64,000 bases of DNA from an uncultured Flavobacteriaceae bacterium (GTDB taxonomy: Bacteria > Bacteroidota > Bacteroidia > Flavobacteriales > Flavobacteriaceae): NCBI GenBank assembly GCA_947500575.1, contig CANMSI010000002.1, positions 558,001 through 622,000 of the forward strand. Reading direction: 5' to 3'. Made by a program: the position numbers and the translations under genes. Shown here in pieces: positions 34,469-44,878 of the stretch. Under the pieces are notes generated by a model. The model saw only the letters and a list, made by a program, of their open reading frames with translations, did not search any database and was not told the DNA's origin. Within the stretch, counting starts at the first letter, position 1. Each line of letters opens with the position of its first letter.

Positions 34469-36552
34469 TCCGTATCTAATATTGTTTCTATATAACGAAT
34501 TTCATTTGGTCCTAATTTTTCCTTTAATACCCCTATCCTACTCTTATAATCATCATTTTTTATCAACTCTTGAAGCAGATTACGACTGTAATTCTTAAAC
34601 TGCCATTGGTGATGCTGACTTGCATTAATTAAATCTAATAGATTTTGATCTGTAAAGCTAAAAACTTCCCCGATCCATCTAAAAGCATTTCTTCTAACTT
34701 CCAAAGGGTATTTTGGATGGGTATAACTTGTTAATTCCTTAAAAAATACAGCTTTTTCTCCTGTTTTATACGCTTCAGTAATGATAGCAAGTACCAACCA
34801 CATTAAACGAATATTTTTGGTGTTTAAACCCACCATATTCTTAGTTCTATCTAAATACGCTATTCTATTTTCAGGAAAACTCTGCCACAAATTAAATAAG
34901 GCATGCTCTACTGTTATATAGCTTTGGTCGTCTAATAACCCTTCATACTTACTTTTGAAGGATGGAGGAACCGGACTTAATGTTTGTGCTAATGCCTGTC
35001 GTATTTTCACTTCTTCCGAGGCAAAGGCCTCTTCTATGAGTGTTTCCGATAAAACATCGTGAAATTCTTCTATCATCGCTGCTTTTAAAGGAACAGAATT
35101 GCTTGCATCCCAATATTTTTTATAATTGATGTCGTCACTTTGCGCGGCTTTCAAATCTTCATACATTTCAAATCGAAGCCTTAAAGACACTGATGCTTCT
35201 TTTAACTTATCCATTACCGCTTGTATTGGAAACTCCTTTTGTTTTAGCCATATCTCATTGAAAGATGCCAAATTTTGACCGCTAGCCTTTTCTACTTCAT
35301 GCAAAAAATCTTGCACTTGTACGTTCTCAAACTGATGCTTCTTTAAATATTGTTGTACTCCTTCTTTAAAAGCCTTATCCCCTATCTGCTCTCTTAGCAT
35401 AAACAATGCAATGGCCCCTTTTTCATAAAAAGTAAGACTGCTTGCTTTGGGATCTGTAAGACATTCTCCTTTCCCTTCCATTGATAATTGTTCTAACTGT
35501 TTTGCTGATTGGTATAACTTCCAATAAAAATGATCTTCTCCAAAAATAGCAGCTTCTGCCAGATAGGCATAATAAGTGGCAAAACCTTCATGCAACCAAT
35601 GGTGCTTACTATCTACTTCTGTAACTAAGTTACCAAACCATTGATGTGCTAGTTCGTGTGCATTGATATTTACATAATTTTGATCTACAAAAGACACAGA
35701 GTCAATTACGTAGGCATCTGAAAAAATAGTAGCACCTGTATTTTCCATACCCGCATATAGAAAGTCCCGCACAGGGATTTGTTTATAGTTCTGCCATGGA
35801 TAAGGCACGCCTATTTCTATTTCCAGAAAATCAAAGATTTGTTTACTATATCTGTAGGTAGGTTCAACCTTGCTACTATCCGTTGGGTTGTACCACAACT
35901 CTATAGGTATTCCACTTTTAGAATTTAATTTCTCTACCCGATAGTCTCCAATAGCAAACGCTAAGAGATAGCTGCTCATTGGTTTTTTCATTTGATAGCG
36001 CCAAGCTAGCATATCATCATGAACAGTAACAACTTCCAACCGTTTACCATTGGCAATCACTGGATAAGAAAGATCGGTAAGAATTACAAAATCAAAGATT
36101 ACTTTTTCGTTCATATCATCAAAGCTTGGCAACCAATGGCTGGTATATTTTCCCTGCCCCTGCGTCCATATTTGATTATTAGTAGGGTCTTCATCTTCCC
36201 ATCCTAAGAAGTAAACCGTTTGCTTTGGTTGCACCTTGTAATATATTTCCAAGCTATATTCTTGTCCGGCTTTGAAATTATTTTTTACGATCAGTCTTCT
36301 CCCTGTATTTAGATAATCGGCCTCTTTTTTATTCAAGGCAACCTTAGAAAAGCTCATGTTTTTCGCATCTAAAAAAATAGAATCAAGTTGTTCCATAATT
36401 CTAAATGTATAGATTACTTTGCCTTCTATCTCTTTCTTCATCGGAGATGGATGGATGGAAAAATTGCCTGTTAAAAAATCTACCTTATCCTGTCGTTGTC
36501 CATAGGATATCGCAACAAAAAGAATAAAAACTACCAGAATCTTCTTATACAT
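34465..36552 (-). CDS. Exported M1-family aminopeptidase
   Basis: A 695-residue zinc aminopeptidase with signal peptide (ends SYGQ). The exopeptidase motif is AGMENTGA, and the zinc motif HELAHQWFGN (around 35642-35660) is followed by the third ligand Glu in WLHEGFATYYAYL, so unlike the 10651 protein it should be active. The C-terminal half is helical repeats. It probably trims peptides in the periplasm. First gene of the unit with two patatins; divergent from recG. Confidence 0.93.
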   Translation of the reverse strand: MYKKILVVFILFVAISYGQRQDKVDFLTGNFSIHPSPMKKEIEGKVIYTFRIMEQLDSIFLDAKNMSFSKVALNKKEADYLNTGRRLIVKNNFKAGQEYSLEIYYKVQPKQTVYFLGWEDEDPTNNQIWTQGQGKYTSHWLPSFDDMNEKVIFDFVILTDLSYPVIANGKRLEVVTVHDDMLAWRYQMKKPMSSYLLAFAIGDYRVEKLNSKSGIPIELWYNPTDSSKVEPTYRYSKQIFDFLEIEIGVPYPWQNYKQIPVRDFLYAGMENTGATIFSDAYVIDSVSFVDQNYVNINAHELAHQWFGNLVTEVDSKHHWLHEGFATYYAYLAEAAIFGEDHFYWKLYQSAKQLEQLSMEGKGECLTDPKASSLTFYEKGAIALFMLREQIGDKAFKEGVQQYLKKHQFENVQVQDFLHEVEKASGQNLASFNEIWLKQKEFPIQAVMDKLKEASVSLRLRFEMYEDLKAAQSDDINYKKYWDASNSVPLKAAMIEEFHDVLSETLIEEAFASEEVKIRQALAQTLSPVPPSFKSKYEGLLDDQSYITVEHALFNLWQSFPENRIAYLDRTKNMVGLNTKNIRLMWLVLAIITEAYKTGEKAVFFKELTSYTHPKYPLEVRRNAFRWIGEVFSFTDQNLLDLINASQHHQWQFKNYSRNLLQELIKNDDYKSRIGVLKEKLGPNEIRYIETILDTE

Positions 36553-36633
36553 ATATATACTTGATCAAAAGCTACACCAAAATAAGCATTTTGTGTTGTT
36601 GCAGTTGTATAGGCTAAGCACTATTTTAGTCGA

Positions 36634-38739
36634 ATGAATGCCAATTTCCTTCAAACTCCCATTATGTACTTGAAAGGTGTGGGCCCAAATAGGGGCGACA
36701 CTTTAAAGACAGAGTTAGGCATACATACCTATCAAGATTTGATGAATCTCTTTCCCAATAGGTATTTGGATAAGACCAAATACTATAAGATAAACGAGCT
36801 TCAACGAAGCAATGCGGACGTGCAAGTAGTAGGAAAGATTGTGAATATTAAAACCGTGGAGCAGAAAAAAGGGAAACGTTTGGTCGCTTCTTTTGTAGAT
36901 GCTACGGGCCAAATGGAATTGGTATGGTTCAGAGGCCAAAAATGGGTCAGAGAAAACCTAAAGTTAAATGAACCCTATGTTGTTTTTGGTAAAACCAATT
37001 GGTTTAGTGGTACGTTTTCCATGCCACACCCAGAAATGGAATTACTATCTGAGCATGAAAAGGGACTTCGTATTGCAATGCAACCCATGTACCCCTCTAC
37101 TGAAAAGCTATCGAATAAAGGTATTACCAATAGAGTTGTTAATAAATTAATGCAGCAGTTGTTCATGGAAACCAAGGGACAGTTTTTAGAAACTCTCTCC
37201 CCTACACTTCTAAACGAATTAAAGCTAATTTCTAAAAGTGAGGCGCTTTTTAATATCCATTTTCCAAAAAATCAAGAGCTTTTAGCCAAAGCTCAATTTA
37301 GGCTAAAGTTTGAAGAATTATTTTACATTCAATTGCAACTCATTTCTAAAAATATCCGCAGAAAACATAAAATAAAAGGAGTTGTTTTTGATCAGGTAGG
37401 AGAACAGTTCAAAACCTTCTATGAACACCATCTTCCTTTTGACCTCACCAATGCTCAAAAAAGAGTTTTAAAAGAGATCAGATCCGACTTAGGAAGTAAT
37501 GCTCAAATGAATCGTCTATTGCAAGGAGATGTGGGCTCTGGTAAAACGATTGTAGCGGTTATGACGATGCTCTTAGCTATTGACAATGAATATCAGGCGT
37601 GTTTGGTAGCTCCTACCGAAATATTAGCCAATCAACATTTTGAAGGTATTTCAGAAGCTCTAAAGGCATTAAACATTGAATGCGCTTTACTTACTGGCTC
37701 TACAAAAAAAGCACGGCGCAGGGTTTTACATGAGCAATTAGAGGATGGGAGTTTGCATATTCTCATTGGTACACATGCCATTTTGGAAGATAAAGTACAA
37801 TTTAAAAATCTTGGATTGGCGATTATAGATGAGCAGCATAGATTTGGCGTAGCACAGCGATCTAAATTATGGCATAAAAATTCCATCCCTCCTCATATAT
37901 TGGTGATGACCGCTACACCAATTCCAAGAACACTTGCTATGAGTTTGTATGGCGACTTGGATATCTCTGTTATTGATGAATTACCCCCTGGAAGAAAGCC
38001 TATAACTACGGTGCATCGATATGATTCGAATCGTTTGAAAGTATTTCAGTTCATTAAAGATGAAATAAAAAAGGGAAGACAGATCTATGTGGTGTATCCG
38101 CTGATACAGGAGTCAGAAGCTTTGGACTATAAAGATCTAATGGATGGTTATGAAAGTATTGCGCGCGATTTCCCACTACCGGATTATCAAATATCGATTG
38201 TTCACGGAAAAATGAAAACGGAAGACAAGGATTACGAAATGCAACGTTTCGTAAAAGGCGAAACACAAATTATGGTGGCTACTACGGTCATTGAAGTGGG
38301 TGTAAACGTTCCTAATGCTTCTGTTATGATCATTGAAAGTGCTGAGCGTTTTGGTTTATCACAATTGCACCAATTGAGAGGTCGCGTAGGACGGGGAGCC
38401 GATCAGAGTTATTGTGTTCTTATGACCAGTCATAAATTATCCGCTGAAGCAAAAACCAGATTAGAAACAATGACAAGAACCAACGATGGTTTTGAAATTG
38501 CTGAAGTAGATTTAAAACTAAGAGGACCTGGGGATATTATGGGGACACAGCAAAGCGGTGTCTTAAATCTTAAGATAGCCGACATTGTAAAAGACAATGA
38601 AGTACTGAAAACTGCGCGCTTCTATGCGCTAAAAATTCTTAAAGATGATCCCGGTTTGGCGCGACCCGAGAATGCTGTGCTTAGAATGGCCTACGAGCAA
38701 CTTGTTAAGCACAAAAATATTTGGACCTATATTAGTTAA
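36634..38739 (+). CDS. recG: ATP-dependent DNA helicase RecG
   Basis: Rescues stalled replication forks and moves branched DNA; 701 residues, normal for the family. The N-terminal wedge OB domain spans about 50-150 (DVQVVGKIVNIKTVEQKKGKRL), Walker A is GDVGSGKTIVA near residue 300, the DExH box is IIDEQHRFGVAQR, and motif VI is QLHQLRGRVGRG. The C-terminal end has GDIMGTQQSG and DPGLARPEN. A strong terminator follows. Confidence 0.96.
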   Translation: MNANFLQTPIMYLKGVGPNRGDTLKTELGIHTYQDLMNLFPNRYLDKTKYYKINELQRSNADVQVVGKIVNIKTVEQKKGKRLVASFVDATGQMELVWFRGQKWVRENLKLNEPYVVFGKTNWFSGTFSMPHPEMELLSEHEKGLRIAMQPMYPSTEKLSNKGITNRVVNKLMQQLFMETKGQFLETLSPTLLNELKLISKSEALFNIHFPKNQELLAKAQFRLKFEELFYIQLQLISKNIRRKHKIKGVVFDQVGEQFKTFYEHHLPFDLTNAQKRVLKEIRSDLGSNAQMNRLLQGDVGSGKTIVAVMTMLLAIDNEYQACLVAPTEILANQHFEGISEALKALNIECALLTGSTKKARRRVLHEQLEDGSLHILIGTHAILEDKVQFKNLGLAIIDEQHRFGVAQRSKLWHKNSIPPHILVMTATPIPRTLAMSLYGDLDISVIDELPPGRKPITTVHRYDSNRLKVFQFIKDEIKKGRQIYVVYPLIQESEALDYKDLMDGYESIARDFPLPDYQISIVHGKMKTEDKDYEMQRFVKGETQIMVATTVIEVGVNVPNASVMIIESAERFGLSQLHQLRGRVGRGADQSYCVLMTSHKLSAEAKTRLETMTRTNDGFEIAEVDLKLRGPGDIMGTQQSGVLNLKIADIVKDNEVLKTARFYALKILKDDPGLARPENAVLRMAYEQLVKHKNIWTYIS

Positions 38740-38769
38740 AAAGCCTCACATTAATTTGCGAGGCTTTTT
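38738..38769. terminator. Rho-independent terminator of recG and the DUF2911 gene
   Basis: AAAAAGCCTC at 38738-38747 pairs perfectly with GAGGCTTTTT at 38760-38769. It carries A- and T-runs on both sides and lies between two convergent genes, so it can serve both. Confidence 0.85.
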
Positions 38770-38791
38770 GGATATAAACAATAAGTAATTA

Positions 38792-39913
38792 CTATTTTTT
38801 TGCAGGCGTGTTAATATCCTCTCCCTTTTTAAGTCGGTCTAAATTTTGTTGCAATCTAGGCTTAAAATTAGCAGGTGCAGTAGCCATGGATTTATGAATA
38901 GATTTGATGGCATTTTTAAAATCCCCATTGGCAGAATAAGCTCTTGCTAGCCCAAAATTACTTGGAAAGGCGCCTTTATTATTTTTTACATTGGCTTTCA
39001 TTACGGCTAATGCTTTTGTGGAATTTCCTGTAGCCAAAAGTTGCGCACCAGCACCATATATCTCATTAGCAGTTCCCATAGTAACAGCTTTATCTAGCAT
39101 GTCTTCGGCTTCAGCTACTTTGCCTTGTTTACGAAGAATACTGGATTTTAAGGATAGGTTGGAAAAACTCTCTTTGCTAAAAAACTGACCACTTATAGAG
39201 TTATTTACCCATTCCAATGCTTTGTCTAATTCCCCTGCATTAAAAGCATAATTGGCAGCTTGGTCCCATGCAGCCTGTTGAAAACCTTTAGAGTTTCGTA
39301 AATCATTACTAATACCTTCCAAAACAATGCCTTTCACGTCAACTTCTATTTTAAAAGGAATTTCCTTCTTCTCCCAAATTAACGAGGCAATTGCGCTATT
39401 TGCATCTACGGTATTGAATTCATAGGTAAGTATTTCAGTACTATCTTCTTTATCAATAGACTCTACTTTAACACGCACCACATCTTCTTTTTCATCATAA
39501 AAATAACTTCCCCAAGAAGTGGTATTCGAGGATAGTATTACGGTTACATCTCCATTCTCCTCTGGTGCCATAAAAAGTGCATATTTCCCAGCCTTTACGT
39601 CCTTCCCTTCCAATTTTACATCATGTGTAAATTCAATAATCGTATTATCATCTGCACCTGCTCTCCACGGAGCTGCAGTAGATGTACCAAAACCAAGATT
39701 ATTAAATCCGTTTTGTACCAGTCCTCCCCATATTTTTCTACCTTTCACATAGGGCCTGTTATAATGTATGCTAATATCGGTTATTCCAACACGTTGTGTA
39801 ACCACGGCTTTAGGGCTGGTAGCGGGCAATGTGAGCTGCGCATTGAGACTCGTAGCCATAACTAATAATAAAAAAGTAAAACCGATGCCGGCCTTAAGTG
39901 TAAATTGTTTCAT
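38792..39913 (-). CDS. Exported DUF2911 protein with TPR region
   Basis: A 373-residue exported protein. The signal peptide ends LNAQ (about 26). A DUF2911 domain follows (about 30-190; SPKAVVTQRVGITDISIHYNRPYVKGRKIWGG, PWRAGADDNTIIEFT, GKYALFMAPEENG), then a helical tetratricopeptide-type region (about 200-365). The domain is common in Bacteroidota and of unknown function. It stands alone, divergent from the leucine operon. Confidence 0.85.
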   Translation of the reverse strand: MKQFTLKAGIGFTFLLLVMATSLNAQLTLPATSPKAVVTQRVGITDISIHYNRPYVKGRKIWGGLVQNGFNNLGFGTSTAAPWRAGADDNTIIEFTHDVKLEGKDVKAGKYALFMAPEENGDVTVILSSNTTSWGSYFYDEKEDVVRVKVESIDKEDSTEILTYEFNTVDANSAIASLIWEKKEIPFKIEVDVKGIVLEGISNDLRNSKGFQQAAWDQAANYAFNAGELDKALEWVNNSISGQFFSKESFSNLSLKSSILRKQGKVAEAEDMLDKAVTMGTANEIYGAGAQLLATGNSTKALAVMKANVKNNKGAFPSNFGLARAYSANGDFKNAIKSIHKSMATAPANFKPRLQQNLDRLKKGEDINTPAKK

Positions 39914-40223
39914 GATTGATCTTTTTTGTTGTTTTGTTCATGCTTAGCCATAGTACTATGCTATTCCTATAGGCTATTAATACTTCTTGTCTTAAGGCAC
40001 TAAAAGTAAGAATCCTGTGAGCGTCTTAGCGTTACTGTAATGTTAAAATAGAACTGCCTCATGTTAAACTCAAACCAAAAAAAGCAAAGTTGAACATCGT
40101 AATTCTAGGTCAGAGGATTTACAAAAACCAAGGAACATTTATACCTTAGCTAATTGAAATTTAAAAAACATCAAAACCCTGTTATTGCTTGACTTAACAG
40201 TGATAGAATTTAATATTTTACGA
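39914..40223. other. 310-base intergenic region between DUF2911 gene and leuC
   Basis: No gene, RNA or riboswitch is recognisable. Possible promoter elements are TACCTTAG at 40142-40149 facing leuC (one mismatch to TAnnTTTG) and, on the minus strand, TACTTTTA at 40001-40008 facing the DUF2911 gene. I looked for a leucine-rich leader peptide with an attenuator before leuC and found none. Confidence 0.4.
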
Positions 40224-41633
40224 ATGCAAAAAACACTATTTGACAAGGTATGGGACTCCCATGTAGTTCAAAAAATTAAAAATGGCCCAGATGTTTTATT
40301 CATTGACCGCCATATGATCCATGAAGTAACCAGTCCTGTTGCATTTTTAGGTTTAAAGCAACGCGGTATCAAGGTAATGTATCCTAATAAAACCTTTGCA
40401 ACAGCGGATCATAATACTCCTACCCTCAATCAGCATTTACCCATAGAGGACCCTTTATCCGCGAAACAATTAAGAGCCTTAGAAGATAATTCTAAAGAGC
40501 ACGGCATTTCATATTGGGGATTAGGGCATGAAAAAAATGGGATTGTACATGTAGTTGGTCCGGAGTATGGCATTACGCAACCAGGAGCAACTATTGTATG
40601 TGGAGATTCTCATACTTCTACCCATGGGGCATTCGGAGCTATTGCCTTCGGAATTGGTACTTCGGAAGTAGAAATGGTGTTAGCAACGCAATGTATTATG
40701 CAACCTAAGGCCAAGAAAATGCGTATTAACATCAATGGAAGTTTAGGTTTTGGCGTAACTCCTAAGGATGTGGCATTGTTCATTATATCTAAACTTACTA
40801 CCTCTGGTGCTACCGGATATTTTGTTGAATATGCAGGAGATGTATTTACGAACATGAGCATGGAAGGCAGAATGACCGTTTGTAACCTAAGCATAGAAAT
40901 GGGTGCACGTGGTGGCATGATTGCCCCAGACGACAAAACATTTGAATATATAAAAGATAAGGAGTTTACTCCAAAAGGCGCTTCATGGGATAAAGCAATG
41001 GCCTATTGGGAAACTTTAAAAACCGACGAGGGTGCTGTTTTTGACAAAGAACTGACTTTCAATGGGGCCGAAATTGAGCCAATGATCACCTATGGTACTA
41101 ACCCAGGTATGGGAATGAGTATTTCGAAGTCTATCCCAACAGCAGAGACCTTGGATGGAGGCATTGCTACTTATAAAAAGTCGCTCAAGTATATGGATTT
41201 CGAAGAAGGAGATTCTATGTTGGGAAAGGAAATTGATTTTGTATTTGTTGGTAGCTGCACCAATGGTAGAATAGAAGATTTTAGAGCTTTTGCTCAACTA
41301 GTGAAAGGCAGAAAAAAAGCAGCAAATGTGACTGCTTGGTTAGTTCCAGGCTCGCATCAAGTAGAAAATGCGATTAAGGAAGAAGGGATTTTGACAATTT
41401 TACATGACGCTGGTTTTGAATTAAGAGAGCCTGGTTGTTCTGCTTGTTTGGCCATGAATGAAGATAAAATTCCTCCAGGGAAATACGCTGTGAGTACATC
41501 CAATCGAAATTTTGAGGGCAGACAAGGTCCTGGATCAAGAACCATACTTGCAAGTCCGCTCGTTGCTGCTGCTGCTGCGATAACGGGTAAAGTAACAGAT
41601 CCACGCGAATTAATGGCTTTGGAAACAGCCTAA
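40224..41633 (+). CDS. leuC: 3-isopropylmalate dehydratase large subunit
   Basis: With LeuD it isomerises 2- to 3-isopropylmalate in leucine synthesis, using a [4Fe-4S] cluster. 469 residues from ATG 40224; the open frame starts 13 codons earlier, but [15 protein letters not shown] is the normal family start. Cluster ligands are visible in GSCTNGR and GCSACLAMN; substrate residues lie in [15 protein letters not shown]. First gene of leuC-leuD-leuA-leuB, with LeuD 25 bases later. Confidence 0.96.
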   Translation: MQKTLFDKVWDSHVVQKIKNGPDVLFIDRHMIHEVTSPVAFLGLKQRGIKVMYPNKTFATADHNTPTLNQHLPIEDPLSAKQLRALEDNSKEHGISYWGLGHEKNGIVHVVGPEYGITQPGATIVCGDSHTSTHGAFGAIAFGIGTSEVEMVLATQCIMQPKAKKMRININGSLGFGVTPKDVALFIISKLTTSGATGYFVEYAGDVFTNMSMEGRMTVCNLSIEMGARGGMIAPDDKTFEYIKDKEFTPKGASWDKAMAYWETLKTDEGAVFDKELTFNGAEIEPMITYGTNPGMGMSISKSIPTAETLDGGIATYKKSLKYMDFEEGDSMLGKEIDFVFVGSCTNGRIEDFRAFAQLVKGRKKAANVTAWLVPGSHQVENAIKEEGILTILHDAGFELREPGCSACLAMNEDKIPPGKYAVSTSNRNFEGRQGPGSRTILASPLVAAAAAITGKVTDPRELMALETA

Positions 41634-41658
41634 TTTCTAATTTTAGACATTATATAAA

Positions 41659-42255
41659 ATGGCATACGATAAATTCAATATACTTACCAGTACTGCGGTA
41701 CCCCTACCTATAGAGAACGTAGATACCGATCAAATAATACCAGCTCGTTTTTTAAAAGCAACAGAGCGCACAGGTTTTGGTGATAACCTTTTTAGAGATT
41801 GGCGCTACCAAACGGATGGTACTCCTAAAAAAGAGTTTATTTTAAATAATCCGATTTACAAAGGTCAAATCCTGGTCGGTGGTAAAAACTTTGGATCTGG
41901 TTCTTCAAGAGAACATGCTGCTTGGGCTGTATACGATTATGGATTTCGATGCGTAATCTCGAGTTTTTTTGCAGATATCTTTAGAAATAACTGTTTAAAT
42001 ATTGGTGTACTTCCGGTACAGGTTAGTGCCGCTTTTCTTGATCAGATATTTAAAGCCATAGAAGCAGACCCCACCACAGAGATCAAAGTAGATCTACCAG
42101 CGCAAACCATTACGATCCTTGCTACAGGAGCACAAGAAACCTTTGACATTAATGCCTACAAAAAGGAAAATATGTTAAATGGCTTTGATGATATTGATTA
42201 CCTGCTCAATATAAAAGAGAACATCCGCGAATTTGCAAGGCACACGCCTCTTTAG
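41659..42255 (+). CDS. leuD: 3-isopropylmalate dehydratase small subunit
   Basis: A 198-residue swivel-domain subunit that completes the LeuCD active site. Motifs: VDTDQIIPARFLK, LVGGKNFGSGSSREHAAWA, and VISSFFADIFRNNCLNIG. Second gene of the leucine operon, with 15 bases to leuA. Confidence 0.96.
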   Translation: MAYDKFNILTSTAVPLPIENVDTDQIIPARFLKATERTGFGDNLFRDWRYQTDGTPKKEFILNNPIYKGQILVGGKNFGSGSSREHAAWAVYDYGFRCVISSFFADIFRNNCLNIGVLPVQVSAAFLDQIFKAIEADPTTEIKVDLPAQTITILATGAQETFDINAYKKENMLNGFDDIDYLLNIKENIREFARHTPL

Positions 42256-42270
42256 GTATATCATAACAGT

Positions 42271-43788
42271 ATGAAGAAAAGAAAGGTTGAAATAATGGAC
42301 ACCACCTTGAGAGATGGTGAACAGACCTCCGGAGTATCATTTTCAGTTTCTGAAAAGTTAACACTCGCTAAACTTCTGTTAGAAGAATTAAATGTAGATC
42401 GGATAGAAGTTGCGTCTGCAAGAGTATCGGAAGGAGAACTAAAAGCAGTACAAGAGATAACAGAATGGGCATCTTCCAAAGGATATAGAGATCGGGTGGA
42501 AATACTCACTTTTGTAGATAAAGGGGTCTCTTTAGAATGGATGAAAAAAGCGGGAGCCAATGTTCAAAACCTCCTAACAAAAGGATCTCTGAATCATCTT
42601 ACCTATCAACTAAAAAAGACACCCGAACAACATTTTAACGATATTGCCACTACTGTTGAAAGCGCAAAAAAAGAGGGGATAATTACCAATGTATATTTAG
42701 AAGATTGGAGCAATGGTATGCGAAATTCTCCGGAATATGTTTTTCAATTTTTAGATTTCCTTACAAAACAACCTATAAAACGAGTTCTATTACCAGATAC
42801 TTTGGGCGTACTCACCCATTCAGAAACTTTTGAGTATTTAACAAGTATCGTTAGCCGATATCCCAACATTCATTTTGATTTTCATGGTCATAACGATTAT
42901 GACTTAAGCGTTGCAAATGTGATGGAAGCCCTAAAGGCTGGATGTCATGGTTTGCATCTTACGGTGAATGGAATGGGGGAACGTGCGGGGAACGCACCCC
43001 TTGCAAGTGTGGTTGCAGTAATTAATGATTTCTTACCCGAAATAGAGATCAAAATTAAAGAATCTTCCCTTCACAAGGTGAGTAAATTGGTATCTACCTT
43101 TACCGGTTTTGGAATACCTGCCAACAAACCAATTGTTGGTGATAATGTATTTACCCAAACTGCTGGAATACATGCAGATGGTGATAGTAAGAAAAACCTA
43201 TACTTTAATGATTTATTACCAGAACGATTTGGAAGAAAACGCAAATATGCCCTAGGAAAAACTTCAGGAAAAGCGAATATTTCTAAGAATTTACAAGAAC
43301 TTGGGCTAACATTGAATGACGATGAACTTGGGAAGGTAACACAACGTATCATTGAACTAGGTGATAAAAAAGAACGGGTAAGCAAAGAAGACCTGCCTTA
43401 TATTATTTCCGATGTCTTAAATTCCGGTACCTATCAAGAAAAAGTGATTGTAAAGTCATATGTACTCACTCATTCCAAAGGCCTCAAACCATCTACCACG
43501 GTTTCCGTAGAAATTGATGGCGAATCCTATGAGGAGAATGCACAAGGCGATGGACAATTCGATGCTTTTATGAATGCCCTTAGAAAAGTATATGACTCTA
43601 AAAACTTAGAACTTCCAAAATTAACAGATTATGCAGTTCGTATTCCCCCTGGTAGTAATTCAGATGCCCTTTGCGAAACCATCATCACCTGGGAAGAAAA
43701 AGGCAAAGATTTTACCACAAGAGGGCTAGACTCTGACCAGACTGTATCTGCTATTAAGGCCACCGAAAAAATGTTGAACATTATCTAA
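42271..43788 (+). CDS. leuA: 2-isopropylmalate synthase (LeuA-type)
   Basis: Condenses 2-oxoisovalerate and acetyl-CoA, the first step of leucine synthesis. 505 residues: a TIM barrel with MDTTLRDGEQTSGVSF near the start, metal ligands in FHGHNDYDLS, NGMGERAGNAPLASV, and a C-terminal LeuA dimer/regulatory domain (about 375-500) expected to bind leucine for feedback inhibition. The DGEQTSGVSF form also occurs in citramalate synthases, but the place between leuD and leuB argues for LeuA. Confidence 0.88.
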   Translation: MKKRKVEIMDTTLRDGEQTSGVSFSVSEKLTLAKLLLEELNVDRIEVASARVSEGELKAVQEITEWASSKGYRDRVEILTFVDKGVSLEWMKKAGANVQNLLTKGSLNHLTYQLKKTPEQHFNDIATTVESAKKEGIITNVYLEDWSNGMRNSPEYVFQFLDFLTKQPIKRVLLPDTLGVLTHSETFEYLTSIVSRYPNIHFDFHGHNDYDLSVANVMEALKAGCHGLHLTVNGMGERAGNAPLASVVAVINDFLPEIEIKIKESSLHKVSKLVSTFTGFGIPANKPIVGDNVFTQTAGIHADGDSKKNLYFNDLLPERFGRKRKYALGKTSGKANISKNLQELGLTLNDDELGKVTQRIIELGDKKERVSKEDLPYIISDVLNSGTYQEKVIVKSYVLTHSKGLKPSTTVSVEIDGESYEENAQGDGQFDAFMNALRKVYDSKNLELPKLTDYAVRIPPGSNSDALCETIITWEEKGKDFTTRGLDSDQTVSAIKATEKMLNII

Positions 43789-43822
43789 TTAAAGAAAGCA
43801 TTACTTTCTTAAAATCTCAAAA

Positions 43823-44878
43823 ATGAAATTAAAAATTGCACTTTTAGCTGGGGACGGTATCGGTCCAGAAGTAATAGACCAAGCCGTAAAGGTTTGTGAT
43901 GCTGTAGCAACAAAATTTAATCATCAAATTAACTGGACACCAGCATTAACCGGTGCTGCAGCCATCGATGCTGTAGGAGAACCGTATCCCGATGCAACAC
44001 ATGAAGTCTGCTTAGCAGCAGATGCGGTGCTCTTTGGAGCAATTGGACATCCAAGATTTGATAATGACCCCTCTGCAAAAGTACGTCCTGAACAGGGTTT
44101 ATTAAAGATGCGAAAAAAACTAGGCCTTTTTGCCAATGTTCGACCAACCTTCACTTTCCCTTCACTCATTGATAAATCTCCGTTAAAACGGGAGCGAATT
44201 GAAGGTACCGACTTAGTATTTTTAAGAGAGCTAACCGGAGGCATTTATTTTGGAGAACGTGGACGGCAAGATAATGGTAATACTGCCTTTGATACCTGCA
44301 CCTATACCAGAGTCGAAGTAACACGATTGGCAAAAAAGGGTTTTGAAATGGCGATGAAACGTTCTAAGAAGCTTTGCTGTGTAGATAAAGCCAATGTGTT
44401 AGAGTCTTCTCGTTTATGGCGAGAAACGGTACAAGACATGGAAAAAGACTATCCTGAAGTAAGCGTATCTTATGAATTTGTAGATGCGGTAGCAATGCGA
44501 CTTGTACAATGGCCCAATTCCTATGATGTTTTAATAACAGAAAACCTATTTGGAGATATTCTAACAGATGAAGCCTCTGTAATTTCAGGTTCTATGGGAT
44601 TAATGCCATCTGCGTCTTTGGGTGAAAAAGTGGCTTTGTATGAACCCATACACGGCTCTTATCCGCAAGCCGCGGGGAAAGATATTGCCAACCCCTTGGC
44701 TACCATCTTATCAGCGGCAATGCTTTTTGATGATCAAGGACTTGCCGAAGAAGCACAAGCCATACGAACCGTAGTAGATAGATCGCTTACGGAAGGAATT
44801 GTCACCGAAGACTTAGCTGAAAACAGCAAAGCCTATAAAACGAGCGAGGTAGGAGATTGGTTAGCTACTCATATTTAA
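43823..44878 (+). CDS. leuB: 3-isopropylmalate dehydrogenase
   Basis: NAD-dependent oxidative decarboxylation of 3-isopropylmalate; 351 residues. Motifs: [43 protein letters not shown], the metal site [28 protein letters not shown], and [29 protein letters not shown]. Last gene of the leucine operon. Its stop codon overlaps the stop of the convergent giant surface protein, with no terminator between them. Confidence 0.96.
   Translation: MKLKIALLAGDGIGPEVIDQAVKVCDAVATKFNHQINWTPALTGAAAIDAVGEPYPDATHEVCLAADAVLFGAIGHPRFDNDPSAKVRPEQGLLKMRKKLGLFANVRPTFTFPSLIDKSPLKRERIEGTDLVFLRELTGGIYFGERGRQDNGNTAFDTCTYTRVEVTRLAKKGFEMAMKRSKKLCCVDKANVLESSRLWRETVQDMEKDYPEVSVSYEFVDAVAMRLVQWPNSYDVLITENLFGDILTDEASVISGSMGLMPSASLGEKVALYEPIHGSYPQAAGKDIANPLATILSAAMLFDDQGLAEEAQAIRTVVDRSLTEGIVTEDLAENSKAYKTSEVGDWLATHI

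Noticed and set aside
40021-40223. Leucine attenuator or T-box-like leader before leuC
   Set aside because: The only small frame there, starting at about 40062, has one leucine codon, and no terminator hairpin precedes leuC.
43791-43812. Hairpin between leuA and leuB as an internal terminator
   Set aside because: The stem AAGAAAG/CTTTCTT is only seven mostly A-T pairs and has no convincing T-run, so it is unlikely to end transcription.
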